Shown piece after piece: positions 11,980 to 26,900 of a stretch of DNA of 64,000 bases. Source of the stretch: Glandiceps talaboti. Its lineage: Eukaryota; Hemichordata; Enteropneusta; Spengelidae. The position numbers and the translations under genes are program-made. A model generated the notes under the pieces. That model did no database searches. It was not told where the DNA came from and saw only the letters and a list, made by a program, of their open reading frames with translations. The first letter of the stretch is position 1, and the number at the start of each line of letters is the position of its first letter. The DNA is taken from contig NC_135553.1 of NCBI RefSeq assembly GCF_964340395.1, forward strand, positions 27,013,449 through 27,077,448. The letters run 5' to 3'.

Positions 11980-14900
11980 TTACAAAATACATACCTTCAG
12001 TAGATGAGTTGAGTTGCCTTGGTGATCGTAGTATTGCTGACTGGCCACCATCACTGTCTGTCTTGTGGTCTTGTATTCCATCCTCATACTTAGCTTTGGG
12101 AGAAGACTGGGCACTACTTGCTTTCTTTCCTGGTTGTTTCTTGATAGTGTCAGTGTTTTCATTTTCAAATGCAGACAACATACTTTCCACATTTTCCGAG
12201 TCAGAATCTGAGAAAGTGGCGGCATCAGTGTGATTGAGCACAACTTCAGCCTTTTCATATTCCTGTGAATAGACATCAAAATCACTGGCTGGTCTAGGTT
12301 TATGCTGTGGCAGTATAGGAGGTGCTGGTGGCTGTGCTACCTGAACTGGTTTAGGATGCTGCTGTGGTTTTTGATGTTTGGCTGTCACCATGGCCTTGCC
12401 CTTGATGGGTGGGCCATGGCCTTGATGACGATGTTTAGGAGGGGGTGGCTGAGGTTTGCCAAATGTTTTCATCTGTGGTTGTTGGGGAGTAACTGTAACT
12501 ATAGCTGAACCAGGCACAGTAACAGTTGAACTTTTAGGTCCATGTGGTTGAAGTGTAACTCGAGCTCCATGTGTTGGTGGTGCACTCTGTCCTCGACTCT
12601 TTGCATGTATTGCTCTTATTGGTTGCTGTTGTGGTTTTGGCTTAGGTGTTGGAGCTTTAGTGCTTGCAGATGGTGGTGTCAGTCCCAATAAAAGGTCCTC
12701 CGGTTTAATAATTCCGTTAGTTTCCAATTCTCCATCTGCATTAAATTGAGTTCTTACATACAACCCTTTTTGTGATTCAAAGTCCTTTTCATTGAATGAT
12801 TTGGATCGATTCTTCTGTGGTCGTCTCTTTATTGTAGCATATTTTTCCTCAACTGAAAGAGGTGGTTTTTTCGAAGCATTGTAACTGTCATCCTTAGAGC
12901 CTTGTCGCCTCACACCTGGATGCCAATTTCCTTGCTGGGAGGATGCAGGAGACTGTTGCTGTGTCAATACTGCTGATGGAGTCTTCATCAGTGCGATTCC
13001 ATCATGATGACCATTGCTAACAGTTTGTTGGTCATTTTGTTGTTGTTGTTGTTGTTGTTGTTGTGATTTATCAGGTCTTCGTTTTATTGTATCATATTTT
13101 TCAGACGCCATGGCAGTAGCTGTAGAAATAGTACGTGAAGGTGATTTCTTGACAGCACCATGTTTTGGTGATGGCTGTCGTTTAACAGTGTCAGAATTGA
13201 CTGCAATTTGAGGTTGCGGTCTTTGCACATTTGCTGTTTTATCCTTAGGTGATGGCTGTCTTTTAATTGTTCCAGACTGTTCAACAATTTGTTGTTGTTG
13301 TCTCTTTGCTGTATCATAGTGTTCTGAGGGAGGCGACTGTTGTTGTCTAAACTGTACTTGTTCAGTAGCCTGTGGTGACTGTCCTTTCGTTTGATTTGCT
13401 TTGTGTTTAGGAGACCTTTTGATGGTTCCTGTGTCTTCATTATTTTGTAATTCTTGCTGGATTTCAGGAGGAAAACCGTGTCTTTTTATACCTTGCACAA
13501 TATTTACTGTCTCTTGCTTTCTTTGCTGTTTTTCATCATGATTTGTCACCCATACTGGTGTAACTTGACTTGGTTGTGGTGACGATGGCACAGTTGGGGT
13601 AGGAGGTGGGGGTTGTGGTGATGAGGGAAGTTGGTTGTCAGCTAAATGGGGTGGGGGAGGTGGAAAAAGGGGTGGTGGGGGAAGTGGTTCATCATACAGT
13701 TGACTTTCATCTTGTGGAAGTGGAGGAGGAGGTGGCAATGGTGGGGGAGGGGGAGGTGGAGGTGACTGTTTTAGTTCTATTTGCTGCTGCAACTGTTGAA
13801 TCTCCTGTTGCTGCTGAAAGAGCTGCTGTTCCAACTGTTGCTGTAATTGGTCAGTATGCTGTTGATGGAGAGACTGCCTGTTTTTCATATCTGGTACTTC
13901 AGGTCTCTTAATGACAACAGGTTCAACAGAAATACCTTCCTTTTTGAATTGTTTCAAACTCTTACTTCGTCCAATTGTTGCTGTGGCAACTTTTTTATCT
14001 GCGCCACTGTATGATTTTAAGACTGGCATATAGGGTTCTGGTAACATCGGTTTAGACTCAGAATTACTCCTTTTAGGCGGAGTTGGTGGTTTTTTCAGTT
14101 TAATTGGTGTAGAGTCTGTTTGATCAGTTCCTGTATGGTATTCTTGCATTGAATTTCTTGGCGAGTTTCGTGGGGAACTACTAAGTCTGTGTGACATGTG
14201 TTCTGATTTACTCAGTAATTTATCCAGACTTTCATTTGAATGGCTATCCTTGGCTTCTTTCACTTTCATAGGTGATATAATGACAGGTGGTGGTCCGGAT
14301 GATGTCGGTGATTTTTTGAATGTTGAGAAAGAAACATTTTGGAATGGTGAATCGGGAGGTTCTTCAACTTCTGGTGTTGGTGATGTAGGACTCATAATGG
14401 GTGCAGTTGTTACATTTGACACATAGCTACTACCACTGACATCAGCTGACCCCCGATTTGATCGCTTACTCAAACTTTCCTGTGAGCCACGCAAGACACC
14501 AGTTCCACTAACATTACTGAGTTCACTGCTGAGGCTTTCTTGACTGCTTTGAGTAGATTTCCTTTTCACATTTATATACACATTTTCATAAGAAGGAACA
14601 GGAGAACTTTTAGATTCTGCTCCAGGAAGAGGACTATGTCGTGCTTCTTCATCCAGGGAAGCTCTTGATCGCCGTGCATCCATATCGTTTACTCTGGTTT
14701 GTGCATATTGCTTTGCTAACTTCTCTTGCTGCTGAAGCTGTGTTAGCTTGTTAATTGCCAAGATGAATTTCTTCTGGTGACCTACAAAAACAACAATATG
14801 CTAATGTCAGAGGATGAATGAAACTAGGATGGCAAGCCTACAGGCAACTTTCTCAATCTCAATACTTGTAGGGGCCTAAATATGGTGTTATTGTATCACA

Positions 14901-17900
14901 AACACAGTTTTCAAATCTGGAAAGACTAAACAACAAATTTTTTTTTTACAAGTTTTATAAGGGACGAAATAGAGACATTTTCATAAACAATGGTTTCTAG
15001 AGTCATTTCATGATTTGGATTTTACATGTCACCATCAATTACTCGAAATTTAAGAGAAACGTCAAGTTGATCTTGTGCCTTTATATTATATTTGGATTGT
15101 ATCTTTCCTGTGGGTGACATCACATCATTAGATTCATATATAGTTGCACAATGAATATTCATGAAATGTAAGTGCCTATTCCCTTCACAGTAAAACATCT
15201 CTCATGAACACACATTGCTCAACAATGATAAAATAATTTTTGCTGACTCCCATGAGGCACTGTGGCCCACAGCAAAGATACCCTATACAGGCAAAAGATC
15301 AACGTGATGTTTCTCTGAAATCATAAATAATTGTAGTTAATGTGAAATTATGAAATGACTCTCCAGGACCCACTGTTTATGAAAATATTTCTATTTCCCA
15401 GAGTGGCATTCCCCTTAAAACTAAAGAAAATTAATCATACCTAGAGTAGTAATACCAATTTCTTGTAGGTCTTCCCATGTAACATCTGTTATGAATTCAA
15501 TGGTATCATACCCATTCTGCACAAAGGTATCAAAATATTGTGGTAGATCCAATATATGCAACCAAGTCACCAGATCAGACTGTAAAAGAACACAGAATAT
15601 GATTGCAGTTTTACACATAGTTGTCACAGTAGAGAATTTCATATCTAAGTTTACACAGACATTACAGTAGAGAATTTCATATCTAAGTCTACACAGACAT
15701 CACAGTAGAGAATTTCATATCTAAGTTTACACAGACATCACAGTAGAGAATTTCATATCTAAGTTTACACAGACATCACAGTAGAGAATTTCATATCTAA
15801 GTTTACACAGACATTACAGTAGAGAATTTCATATCTAAGTTTACACAGACATCACAGTAGAGAATTTCATATCTAAGTTTACACAGACATCACAGTAGAG
15901 AATTTCATATCTAAGTTTACACAGACATTACAGTAGAGAATTTCATATCTAAGTTTACACAGACATCACAGTAGAGAATTTCATATCTAAGTTTACACAG
16001 ACATCACAGTAGAGAATTTCATATCTAAGTTTACACAGACATCACAGTAGAGAATTTCATATCTAAGTTTACACAGACATCACAGTAGAGAATTTCATAT
16101 CTAAGTTTACACAGACATCACAGTAGAGAATTTCATATCTAAGTTTACACAGACATCACAGTAGAGAATTTCATATCTAAGTTTACACAGACATCACAGT
16201 AGAGAATTTCATATCTAAGTTTACACAGACATCACAGTAGAGAATTTCATATCTAAGTCTACACAGTCATCAGAACACAGAATTTCATATCTAAGTTTAC
16301 ACAGTCATCAGAACACAGAATTTCATATCTAAGTCTACACAGTCATCAGAACACAGAATTTCATATCTAAGTTTACACAGTCATCAGAACACAGAATTTC
16401 ATATCTCAGTTTACACAGTCATCAGAACACAGAATTTCATATCTCAGTTTGCACATCCTAGTCACAGCAGAAAGGCTCACATGCGCTATCTCCACTTGAC
16501 ATAGTCATCAGGACAGAGCCGAAAATGGTGGTTTGCAGGTGATATTCAAAACAGAGAATTTCAGATCAGCTGTCACAATTGTCTGGTGGTAGCATGAGCT
16601 GAGAGTTTTAAATCAACTGTGTACATGTACATGTAGTAGCTCCAATGGACTATCTCAATTTACTAGTGGTACCGTAGTCATAACAGAATTCAAATCAGTA
16701 TAAATGACAATGTCATGCAATGTTATGCCACACACCCTATTCAGACATGCAAATGTAATATCAAAACATGGTCCCTTCAGCTGACTACTTTAATACAGGC
16801 TATCTACTTACTAAGTAAATATTTATAAACTAACTTCTCACTGACACAAAAACTTCTCTAAATAATTTATTCTGTGCAATTTTCCATAATAACAATTTTA
16901 TCTACAAAATGTATGGAATGAACCAACTGATCATGTAAAATAATTTGAAATTTTTCTTTCTACTTTAGTGAAGTAGTTAACGACTGTAGTTGATCTAAGT
17001 TTACTGATTACATGGCTCTTTCCCTGGTGACTATAACACAGTCTTGTATCTACAATTTTGGCTGGTGACTGTAACACAGTCTTGTATCTACAATTATGGA
17101 TGGTGACTGTAACACAGTCTTGTATTTACAATTATGGATGGTGACTATAACACAGTCTTGTATCTACAATTATGGATGGTGACTGTAACACTGTCTTGTA
17201 TCTACAATTATGGCTGGTGACTTTAACACAGTCTTGTATCTACAATTATGGATGGTGACTATAACACAGTCTTGTATCTACAATTATGGATGGTGACTGT
17301 AACACAGTCTTGTATCTACAATTATGGATGGTGACTGTAACACAGTCTTGTATCTACAATTATGGATGGTGACTGTAACAGTCTTGTATCTACAATTATG
17401 GATGGTGACTATAACACAGTCTTGTATCTACAATTATGGATGGTGACTATAACACAGTCTTGTATCTACAATTATGGATGGTGGCTGTAACACAGTCTTG
17501 TATCTACAATTATGGATGGTGACTGTAACACTGTCTTGTATCTACAATTATGGCTGTTGTCAAGGAAAATAAAATGGAGCTTTTGAAAATCATTTCTCCA
17601 AGAATTGTAAACTACATGTAAAGTGAATGGAAAGCATGAAGAAATCAATTCTTTGAAAATACAAGTCCAGGAGTTGCTTTCATAGTTTCCTAATTTTCTA
17701 GCTCAATATATGTTGGTTTTAAAATTCTAGCACTTAAAGCTCACTAAAAGTATATTGAGCAATAAACTTAATTGCAAAACTTTAAAACAAACATAAAACT
17801 GCTATCCCCTAATGGCTGTGTGAATCATATTGACTTTCCTTCCCCATGATGTAATAAAACCACTGCTCACTATGTTTTACATCTAGAAACCATAAATACA

Positions 17901-20900
17901 ACTCTAAATACACATATATCAACATAGTCACTAACAATTCATCTCAATAAACACCTTTTGCAAATCCCAAGGTCTAGTTTCTTTGTCGGCACTTCTTCAC
18001 AGATTTTACAACTGACATAAAGTTTAAGTTTTGAAAACAGACTATAGTATGGATGGTCCAGTCTAGTGAAATTGTTCCTTTGGGAGAACTCATCTTTAAT
18101 AATTACCAGTTGAAATGTGAGGTTTAGTCTATGTTGAGAGAAAACATGTCACTTGGCCAAACACAACATCATTTGGTATATATTGAAATTCTATCAGTGG
18201 GGCCATAGTTTTAGATTATTACTGTCCTATCAGTGGGGCCATAGTTTTAGATTATTACTGTCCTATCAGTGTGGCCATAGTTTTAGATTATTACTGTCCT
18301 ATCAGTGGGGCCATAGTTTTAGATTATTACTGTCCTATCAGTGGGGCCATAGTTTTAGATTATTACTGTCCTATCAGTGGGGCCATAGTTTTAGATTATT
18401 ACTGTCCTATCAGTGGGGCCATAGTTTTAGATTATTACTGTCCTATCAGTGGGGCCATAGTTTTAGATTATTACTGTCCTATCAGTGGGGCCATAGTTTT
18501 AGATTATTACTGTCCTATCAGTGGGGCCATAGTTTTAGATTATTACTGTCCTATCAGTGGGGCCATAGTTTTAGATTATTACTGTCCTATCAGTGGGGCC
18601 ATAGTTTTAGATTATTACTGTCCTATCAGTGGGGCCATAGTTTTAGATTATTACTGTCCTATCAGTGGGGCCATAGTTTTAGATTATTACTGTCCTATCA
18701 GTGGGGCCATAGTTTTAGATTATTACTGTCCTATCAGTGGGGCCATACTGTCCTATCAGTGGGGCCATACTGTCCTATCAGTGTGGCCATACTGTCCTAT
18801 CAGTGGGGCCATACTGTCCTATCAGTGGGGCCATACTGTCCTATCAGTGTGGCCATACTGTCCTATCAGTGTGGCCATACTGTCCTATCAGTGTGGCCAT
18901 ACTGTCCTATCAGTGGGGCCATACTGTCCTATCAGTGTGGCCATACTGTCCTATCAGTGTGGCCATACTGTCCTATCAGTGTGGCCATACTGTCCTATCA
19001 GTGTGGCCATACTGTCCTATCAGTGTGGCCATACTGTCCTATCAGTGGGGCCATACTGTCCTATCAGTGTGGCCATACTGTCCTATCAGTGTGGCCATAC
19101 TGTCCTATCAGTGTGGCCATACTGTCCTATCAGTGTGGCCATACTGTCATATCAGTGTGGCCATACTGTCCTATCAGTGTGGCCATACTGTCCTATCAGT
19201 GTGGCCATACTGTCCTATCAGTGTGGCCATACTGTCCTATCAGTGTGGCCATGGGCATGGATTAATACTGTCTTATATTTTCACTACTTTAAAGTGGCCA
19301 TTTGGATGAGGATTGGGTATTTATCTTGGATTTTAATTTATAAAATAATTCTATCATGGCTTTCTACTTGACAAATCAATGTGAAACAACATAGACCAAG
19401 ATTGTGTTTGTAACTGAATAGAGTGCAAAAAGCTAAAATGTGTGTACAAAGTTTGTTATTGTACGTATGATAACAAAGATTTTATACATTTATTATGCTT
19501 TGTGCAATTTATTGAGATACAAACAGTCTTGGTCTATGTTGTTTCACATTGATTTTTCAAGTAGAAAGCCATGATAGAATTATTTTATAAATTAAAAATC
19601 CAAAATAAATACCCAATCCTCATCCATATGGCCACTTGAATACATAAAGTTGATATTACTTACAGGTTTATAATCTGGTATTCCATCTGGTATATTAAGA
19701 TGTCCAATCATTGCAGCTATCTTCTTCCTATGTCCTGGTTTTGTGACTCCAATGGGTGTCATGTCCTGTTAGATAAACAGTAAGAATAATAAACCTCTTT
19801 CTACCAGATGGTTCTTTCTTTGTACACAAAAAATTACAAGTTGGGAAAACAGGAATAGAATAATATACAGACATATTCTTATGATGATTTACAGTAACAA
19901 AACAGACATGGGTCTGTAAACTTGATGTCATTTCAAATGAGATTGTAACACCATAATAACTCAATAAATTGTTGGTTTTAAATTGATCATTCAGTCAAAC
20001 AAACAGAGTAATAAAAATGACATTGTATAGAGTTTTGTCTGCAGTGTGCTGACTGATAAATATTAGACGGTACAATTCAATTCAATATTTTATATTTTAA
20101 TTGAAATCTTCCAATCCAATTGTTCACACAACCATATTAATTGTATGAGGAATGTTTAGTCTAAGTTAATGAATTTAAATTCCTATTGCACCAAAATTTT
20201 CAATTAGCTCACCAAGGCATTCACCAGGTATCCACCATGGCTTCATCAGTGTTTCCTGATATCACGACACATATGTGCCGTGCCTTCAGACAATTGTCCC
20301 AAATTCTCAGAAGTTGGTAACATCCCTATCACAGTTCATAGATGGTTGCTTGAAAATTTTGGTGCAATATGCCAAAGTTAAAGTCATAATCTTCAAAGAA
20401 ATTTTTTGACTTAGTAGAAATCTTCATTATACAGTAACTACTGTGAATTTCAAAATACCGTACAGCTTTTATGTTTGATACAACCAAAAAGAAACTGCAT
20501 ATGCCACACTTCAATAGCATATATTAGCAAGATCACATTTTTTAGCTACATTTAGTCTAAATGAAAAACCCATTTATAATGTATTGCAACTGAGCAACTC
20601 CATGCAGACATTCAGGCACCAATATTTTTCTTAGTATCAAACACCCAATGAAGAATGTCCTTTGAATTGATCATTTGATGTCTGTATGGTGGCATGTGTA
20701 GTTCATTTCACTTTAGACAAAATGTAGCAAGAAACTGTACTGATTCAATCTTGCTATCTTAAAGTGTAGCATGTCCAGTTCCTTATTGGATTCTGTGTGG
20801 TTGTATCAAACAGAAAAGCTGCATAGTATTGTGAATTCACTGTATGGATACAGAGTTCATTCAGCTGTTTATACTTATTAATGTACCCATGATTAATACC

Positions 20901-23900
20901 TCTCAATTAATTACTTGTTCTGTTTTGTTATTGCTTTTCTTACAACAGGATTTGTGCTGTACATGTACAAATCCTAGATGAAATGACAACAACTTGATAA
21001 GATATACATCAAATACTGCAAATGAGAACCAAGTATTTCACCGGGATGTATTTTTCTTGGGACATGTTCCAAAATAAAGTTCCTCCAGCAAATAGAAAAA
21101 CATGCCCCCAGGGGTTCCGACAATATAATGATGATATACAACAATTGGCATTGTCAATGACTCATCACAAATCTCAAAAGTTTATCACAACACCTGATTT
21201 GTTTTGGTGGGAGGGTAGCATATCTCAGTATGATGACAGAACGATGTGGGCAGGGCCAATGGGTGGGGGGGGGGGGGGTAGCATATCTCAGTATGATGAC
21301 AGAACGATGTGGGTGGGGGCAATGGGTGGGAGGGTAGCATATCTCAGTATGATGACAGAATGATGTGGGCGGGGGCAATGGGTGGGAGGGTAGCATATCT
21401 CAGTATGATGACAGAACGATGTGGGCAGGGCCAATGGGTGGGGGAGGGGGGTAGCATATCTCAGTATGATGACAGAACGATGTGGGCAGGGGCAATGGAT
21501 GGGGGTAGCATATCTCAGTATGACGACAGAACAATGTGGGTGGGGGCAATGGATGGGGGGGGGTAGCATATCTCAGTATGATGACAGAACGATGTGGGCA
21601 GGGCCAATGGGTGGGAGGGTAGCATATCTCAGTATGATGACAGAACGATGTGGGCAGGGGCAATGGGTGGGAGGGTAGCATATCTCAGTGACAGGAGAGG
21701 TACAAGCAACTTTTGCTTTCCCCTTTTAGCATACTATGAGTTTGTTAGCTGCACCTGATATATTGCAGTATCTGAATTTTAAGATCAAAAGTATATGTTA
21801 TGCGGCACTGTTAAATTTGTTAATTTAGGGATGATTCCATATTAGATTTAGATATTCTACCTGTATCAAAACTCACTTCATAATCTTATCTATACATCTT
21901 TGTGAATTGTAACACTCTGTATCTCCACTCACCTCTGGTGTCATTCTGGATATAGTACCCATATCATAACCTGCCTTGATGAAGTTGTTGGTGTATTCCT
22001 GCAGTTTAAAACTTGACAACCATTCATGGATCATTTGAGAATCCTAAGGAATGGATGGGATAGCATAATTAAGTGATATAATTTTATATGCAACTATTGT
22101 GATATTGAATTTGATCAATAATGACTTATAATCAATCTAGAATACTTATTGTTAAAACATCTTGCACTGTATACCTAATGGCAAGGTATTCATTTATGGT
22201 AATTTATGGTAATTAGATGTATGTCATTAACCTTAATTCTTGCTCTGTGCACACTACTATGCAATATGTGTGAATAATCAATATTCTTGTATGCCAACTG
22301 TGATGATACGAATATTCATAACCTTCCATTTTGTACTGCATAACTATGATCATTATGATAGGCTTGTTGAAGAAAGATTTTCCTAAAACTTGGTTTAGTC
22401 TGGATCTTACCTTTCCTTGAAGTATTGGTACTTCTTTCTCCTGGAATTTACTGATGTCTATGTTGTAATTGGCAGTGCTGTCACTATGGGGTCTTGGAGG
22501 ACCTGTAAATAGGCAGACATCACCATTGTTAGAATATTTGTCATTTATTACACATGACTTGACTTTGTACACATAGCTTAAAGACCATGGATTGGATCCA
22601 AGGTACAGTTATCATATCATAGGGATTACATGGGTTATTCTTTAGTTCTGGACAAACTTTTTCTATAACTCTGCCAGCTAACCCATTTTCACTGCCACAT
22701 CATTTTCATCCTAATCATGTGAACTGGACCTTTAAACATGACTAGAAAAAGACAGAGTTCAAAATTCCAACAAAGTTTACAATATAAGGGATCTTAGCAG
22801 TAGGGTGCTATCTTTGCTTGGGGTCAGGTCTAATTTATTTGTTTACTTAATTAACAAATTAATTGATTAATTAATTAACAAATTTGATTTTGATCACTGC
22901 CTTAATTAATCACCAATGTTCTTATTTGTGACAGCATAAACAATACTGTTCCAATAAGTAATGATTTCCAGTTGGGGAGCACTGCCAAAGTTAAAGTCTA
23001 GTTACTATATGTGTATTTGTTCTCTATGATCTCTTTCTCTGGAGTCCATGGAGATGACTAGTGTATAGGAACTAGATTGCCATATCTTGTATAATGTGGT
23101 CTTCTACCACATTCAACTATTGCTATAGTTGAATCACGATATGGTGATTTCTTTTGAACAATGGCCATTGTGATTTCCCTTTATCAACCACTAGTTCAAC
23201 TGCTAACAATGGTAATCATCACCAGTTGAAAACAACAGTGCATACTACATAAACACAGCTGGTCATTGAAACGTTTAATATGCCACATCATACATTAAGA
23301 ATCATGTAATCTACAACATAAACATTTAAGATTGATTTTCAGCAAATCCAGTTACAAGTTGTTTGATAGGAGAGCCAATGCCAATTTTTGTTTCCAACTA
23401 TCCCTTACATTAACTGTGGATAACTTGACATGTATAATTACAATTAAACTAACATAATGCACAAAAGTTGTCCAATGAAATTATACATTTAATAATTTAT
23501 GTAAATCTATGTAAATTGATTGTTTAATGATCTCCAATCACTGTAAAAACAATACTGACAGTTAAGAAATAATAAATAACAGATATAGTATATATTATCA
23601 CAACAACTAAAATTAGGCTATCTCTCAGCTAGACAGATGGGTAGATAGTAATATTGACACAGACAGACACATTCATGTCAGCTCTGAGTCTAAGTATGGG
23701 GGTGAAGTGACTAATTCACAGGTACTCGAATCAATGTGTATGATTTAAAAAAAAAAATATGTATGTAAATAAGACAAGGTTTGAAGGTTCGGCCAACCTA
23801 ACGAGCCACAGACTGTTTACAATTCAAACACCCGACGATTTCAACAAACAATTACGATAATCAAACCGCCACTAAAACTCACACAAATGCCGTCAACGAG

Positions 23901-26900
23901 GTGCAATTAAATGTATTCCATGATTTTTAACATCAATAACCAAAATTTGTTGTGCAAGACTACAAAATTCGAAGGATTTCTGGACCGGTGCAATGGCACG
24001 ATCGGCGGTAAGTCACGTATTTGACAATTGAACTGCTGACCTTGCACTTGTGGCGTCTGATTGGACGAGAGCCCAGGGCAATTACAATTTGAAATCAAAT
24101 ATATAATTGTTTTTAACGCGACGGATGCAGCAATGGCAGCTTCAAGTTATTGGTTAGTACCTTTTATCTATTCATTTGCTAGAATTATTATTCTCAGTAA
24201 CTTTATTGTGATGAAATGTCACAATTCAGGACATCCACTTTGACGTGTAAGAAGAGGATGGCGTAGGCACTTGACGTTGGTAACCAATCAGCCGCAAGTA
24301 TCATTTCCGGTCAGTAGTTCAATTGTCAAATACGTGACTTACCGCCGATCGTGCCATTGCACCGGTCCAGAAATCCTTCGAATTTTGTAGTCTTGCACAA
24401 CAAATTTTGGTTATTGATGATAAAATCATGGAATATATTTAATTGCGCTTCGTTGACGGCATTTAGGTGAGTTTTAGTGGCAGTTTGATTATCGTAATCA
24501 TTTGTTGAAATCGTCGGGTGTTTGAATTGTAAACAGTCTGTGGCTCGTTAGGTTGGCCGAACCTTCAAACCTTGTCTTATTTATATACAATACATTTTTT
24601 TTCTACACATTGATTCGAGTACCTGTGGACTAATTGGTACAAACATCAGAAAAGTTTATATCAGCTGTGAAAGTCTAAGTAGTTGGATCTCTAATTCCTG
24701 ACATAGCCTTAAAGCATGTAGGTATTTAAATAGTGAAATCACAACATTTATTATGGTTGGTATATGGTATTTATTCTAATTGAGATATAAGAACAGACTT
24801 GTAAATGTAATTGCAAGAAAGTCTAACAATTGAGTAGACTTAGCAAGTTATCTAGCCTGGTTCTCAACCTACTTTACCATCATACTTTGTCAACATTTCA
24901 CTTTATGTAACTATTAAAAGTTTTGTCATGAGAAATTCAAAAGTGATGTAAACTCCTACATTAGGTTTTCTTGACTGATTTGTTTATGTGAAAGAAAGCC
25001 AAGTTTACATTTGTTGTCAATAATCAGACAAAATGTTTACTAATGCTGGAACACATCATATATTTGGGGAATTTTGATAAAAAATGTTACTTTTCCTATT
25101 TTCAATCATTTTATAGGGTAATTGTAATCAGACTAATTTTGACAATATGTCACATACATCACATGTTTTATGAATTCTGAGAGAAAAATTACTGTCAAGT
25201 AGAAAATTCAATATATAGCAATCATTGAAAACATATTTGCAAATAAAAGCAACAACAATTCTAATTCTGTTGATACAAGAATTTGGGATTTAATTCCAGG
25301 CCATCAAGAATGTCAAAATGTACTGGTGATTTGATCACAGTATTCTCTAGATACGATGGAATCATGTGACAAACAAGCTTCTATAACCACAAGTCAATGT
25401 TAGTCAAACTGCAAATTAACAACATATCACATTTCTAGCTCTGCTCAAATCCTGTCATTTGTGCTCTATATATACATAAGAGTAATTTACTGGTGTTCAG
25501 TACTTTTCTTGTCATTACTTTACCCTTATGTAATAAACCTGATTGAAACTTGATTTGTTGAAAGGAAAGCCAGCATCACACCACACCACTACAATGACAT
25601 GTGAGAAGTTACTCTAAGCTTAATTTGTCTTGGCCATGATCCAAAACTTGTCCAATACAGGAAACAATACTATTCCTGAAAGATATACTGGGTGGTGTCC
25701 ATCTTATCTTGAAACTTTCAACTATTTCTAAGTTTAAAATTTATCATTGTAACATTATCATTCTTTGCAAAGTTGTTTCATTTTGCCACCAACACAGAAA
25801 GGGATGATTTAATTTATTTTCCTTCTTCCTTTTAAATGAGCTTCAATTACTTTGGTTTTGGGTTTACATCCATGTAATGAAAGTTATAATGAAACTCAGA
25901 AATACTGTGGGTTTACATCCATGTACTGAAAGTTATAATGAAACTCAGAAATACTGTGGGTTTACATCCATGTACTGAAAGTTATAATGAAACTCAGAAA
26001 TACTGTGGGTTTAAATCCATGTAATAAAGGTTATACTGAAACTCAGAGATACTGTGGGTTTACATCCAGATGGGTCAAAGTCAGGACCCTTTGAATTCAT
26101 TAAATAAATGTCTATCTCACTTACTGTCACATACAACCATTTTTATCTGAGTATCACCAATTGTAACAAAACAAACACTTGTTATAACTTAACAAAACTA
26201 CATGGTTGCTAATATATGTGCTTACTTGAAGTCTATGCAGGGTGGGGCATAACTACATGATTGCTAATATCTGTGCTTACTTGAAATTTCTGCAGGGTGG
26301 GGCATAAGTACATTTTCATAACTATGACTTTGTTGTGATAGAGGTTTGGTACTAACTCCTACAATGTAGGGACCACTACCACCAACACCACTTGTAGCTG
26401 TACTCACTACGTCAGGCTGCAATACAAACACACAAAAATAAAGTCATACATAAAATGTCAGACTCTGCTAAATGGATTAATTTATTACTGATAACAACAA
26501 CAAAAACAAGTATTGTTTGTGGCTGTCAATAAAGTGACAGCTCTATTTGAAACCTCAAAACTTGAGGAAACTTTGAAAGGAGATGAATAGCCAAACAAAG
26601 ATAATTCTGTGTTTTTTATAGACTGAATGAAGTCAAAGAAAAGTTAAATGGTTATAATGAGCATGTATACACATGTTTACATTAAGCTAGCCATCACAAC
26701 AATCATACACATTCCATTTAGGTTATGATGTATGCTGCATCTATTGTCCAATTAATTTAAATATTACAGTTAACGTTTACTAAACTCAAGGATTACAAGG
26801 ACACACAATTAACTGTTGTCAACAAATCACAGGTATGATTGTTTGGCAGTACAAACAACCATGAAGGTCAGTGGGATCAATTACAGAGATGGCCACAAAA

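Noticed and set aside
11918-11994. Poly-Leu C-terminus of the long minus-strand frame
   Set aside because: The GAAG|GTATGT donor at 11995/11994 ends the exon; the poly-Leu is intronic (TTG)n.
18153-19371. Two overlapping forward frames of about 370 codons
   Set aside because: They translate a stop-free tandem array whose 22-bp unit cycles through all frames; no gene signals.
23907-24243. Possible transposase remnant in the 911-bp element
   Set aside because: The short frames lie mostly in the inverted arms and show no transposase motif.
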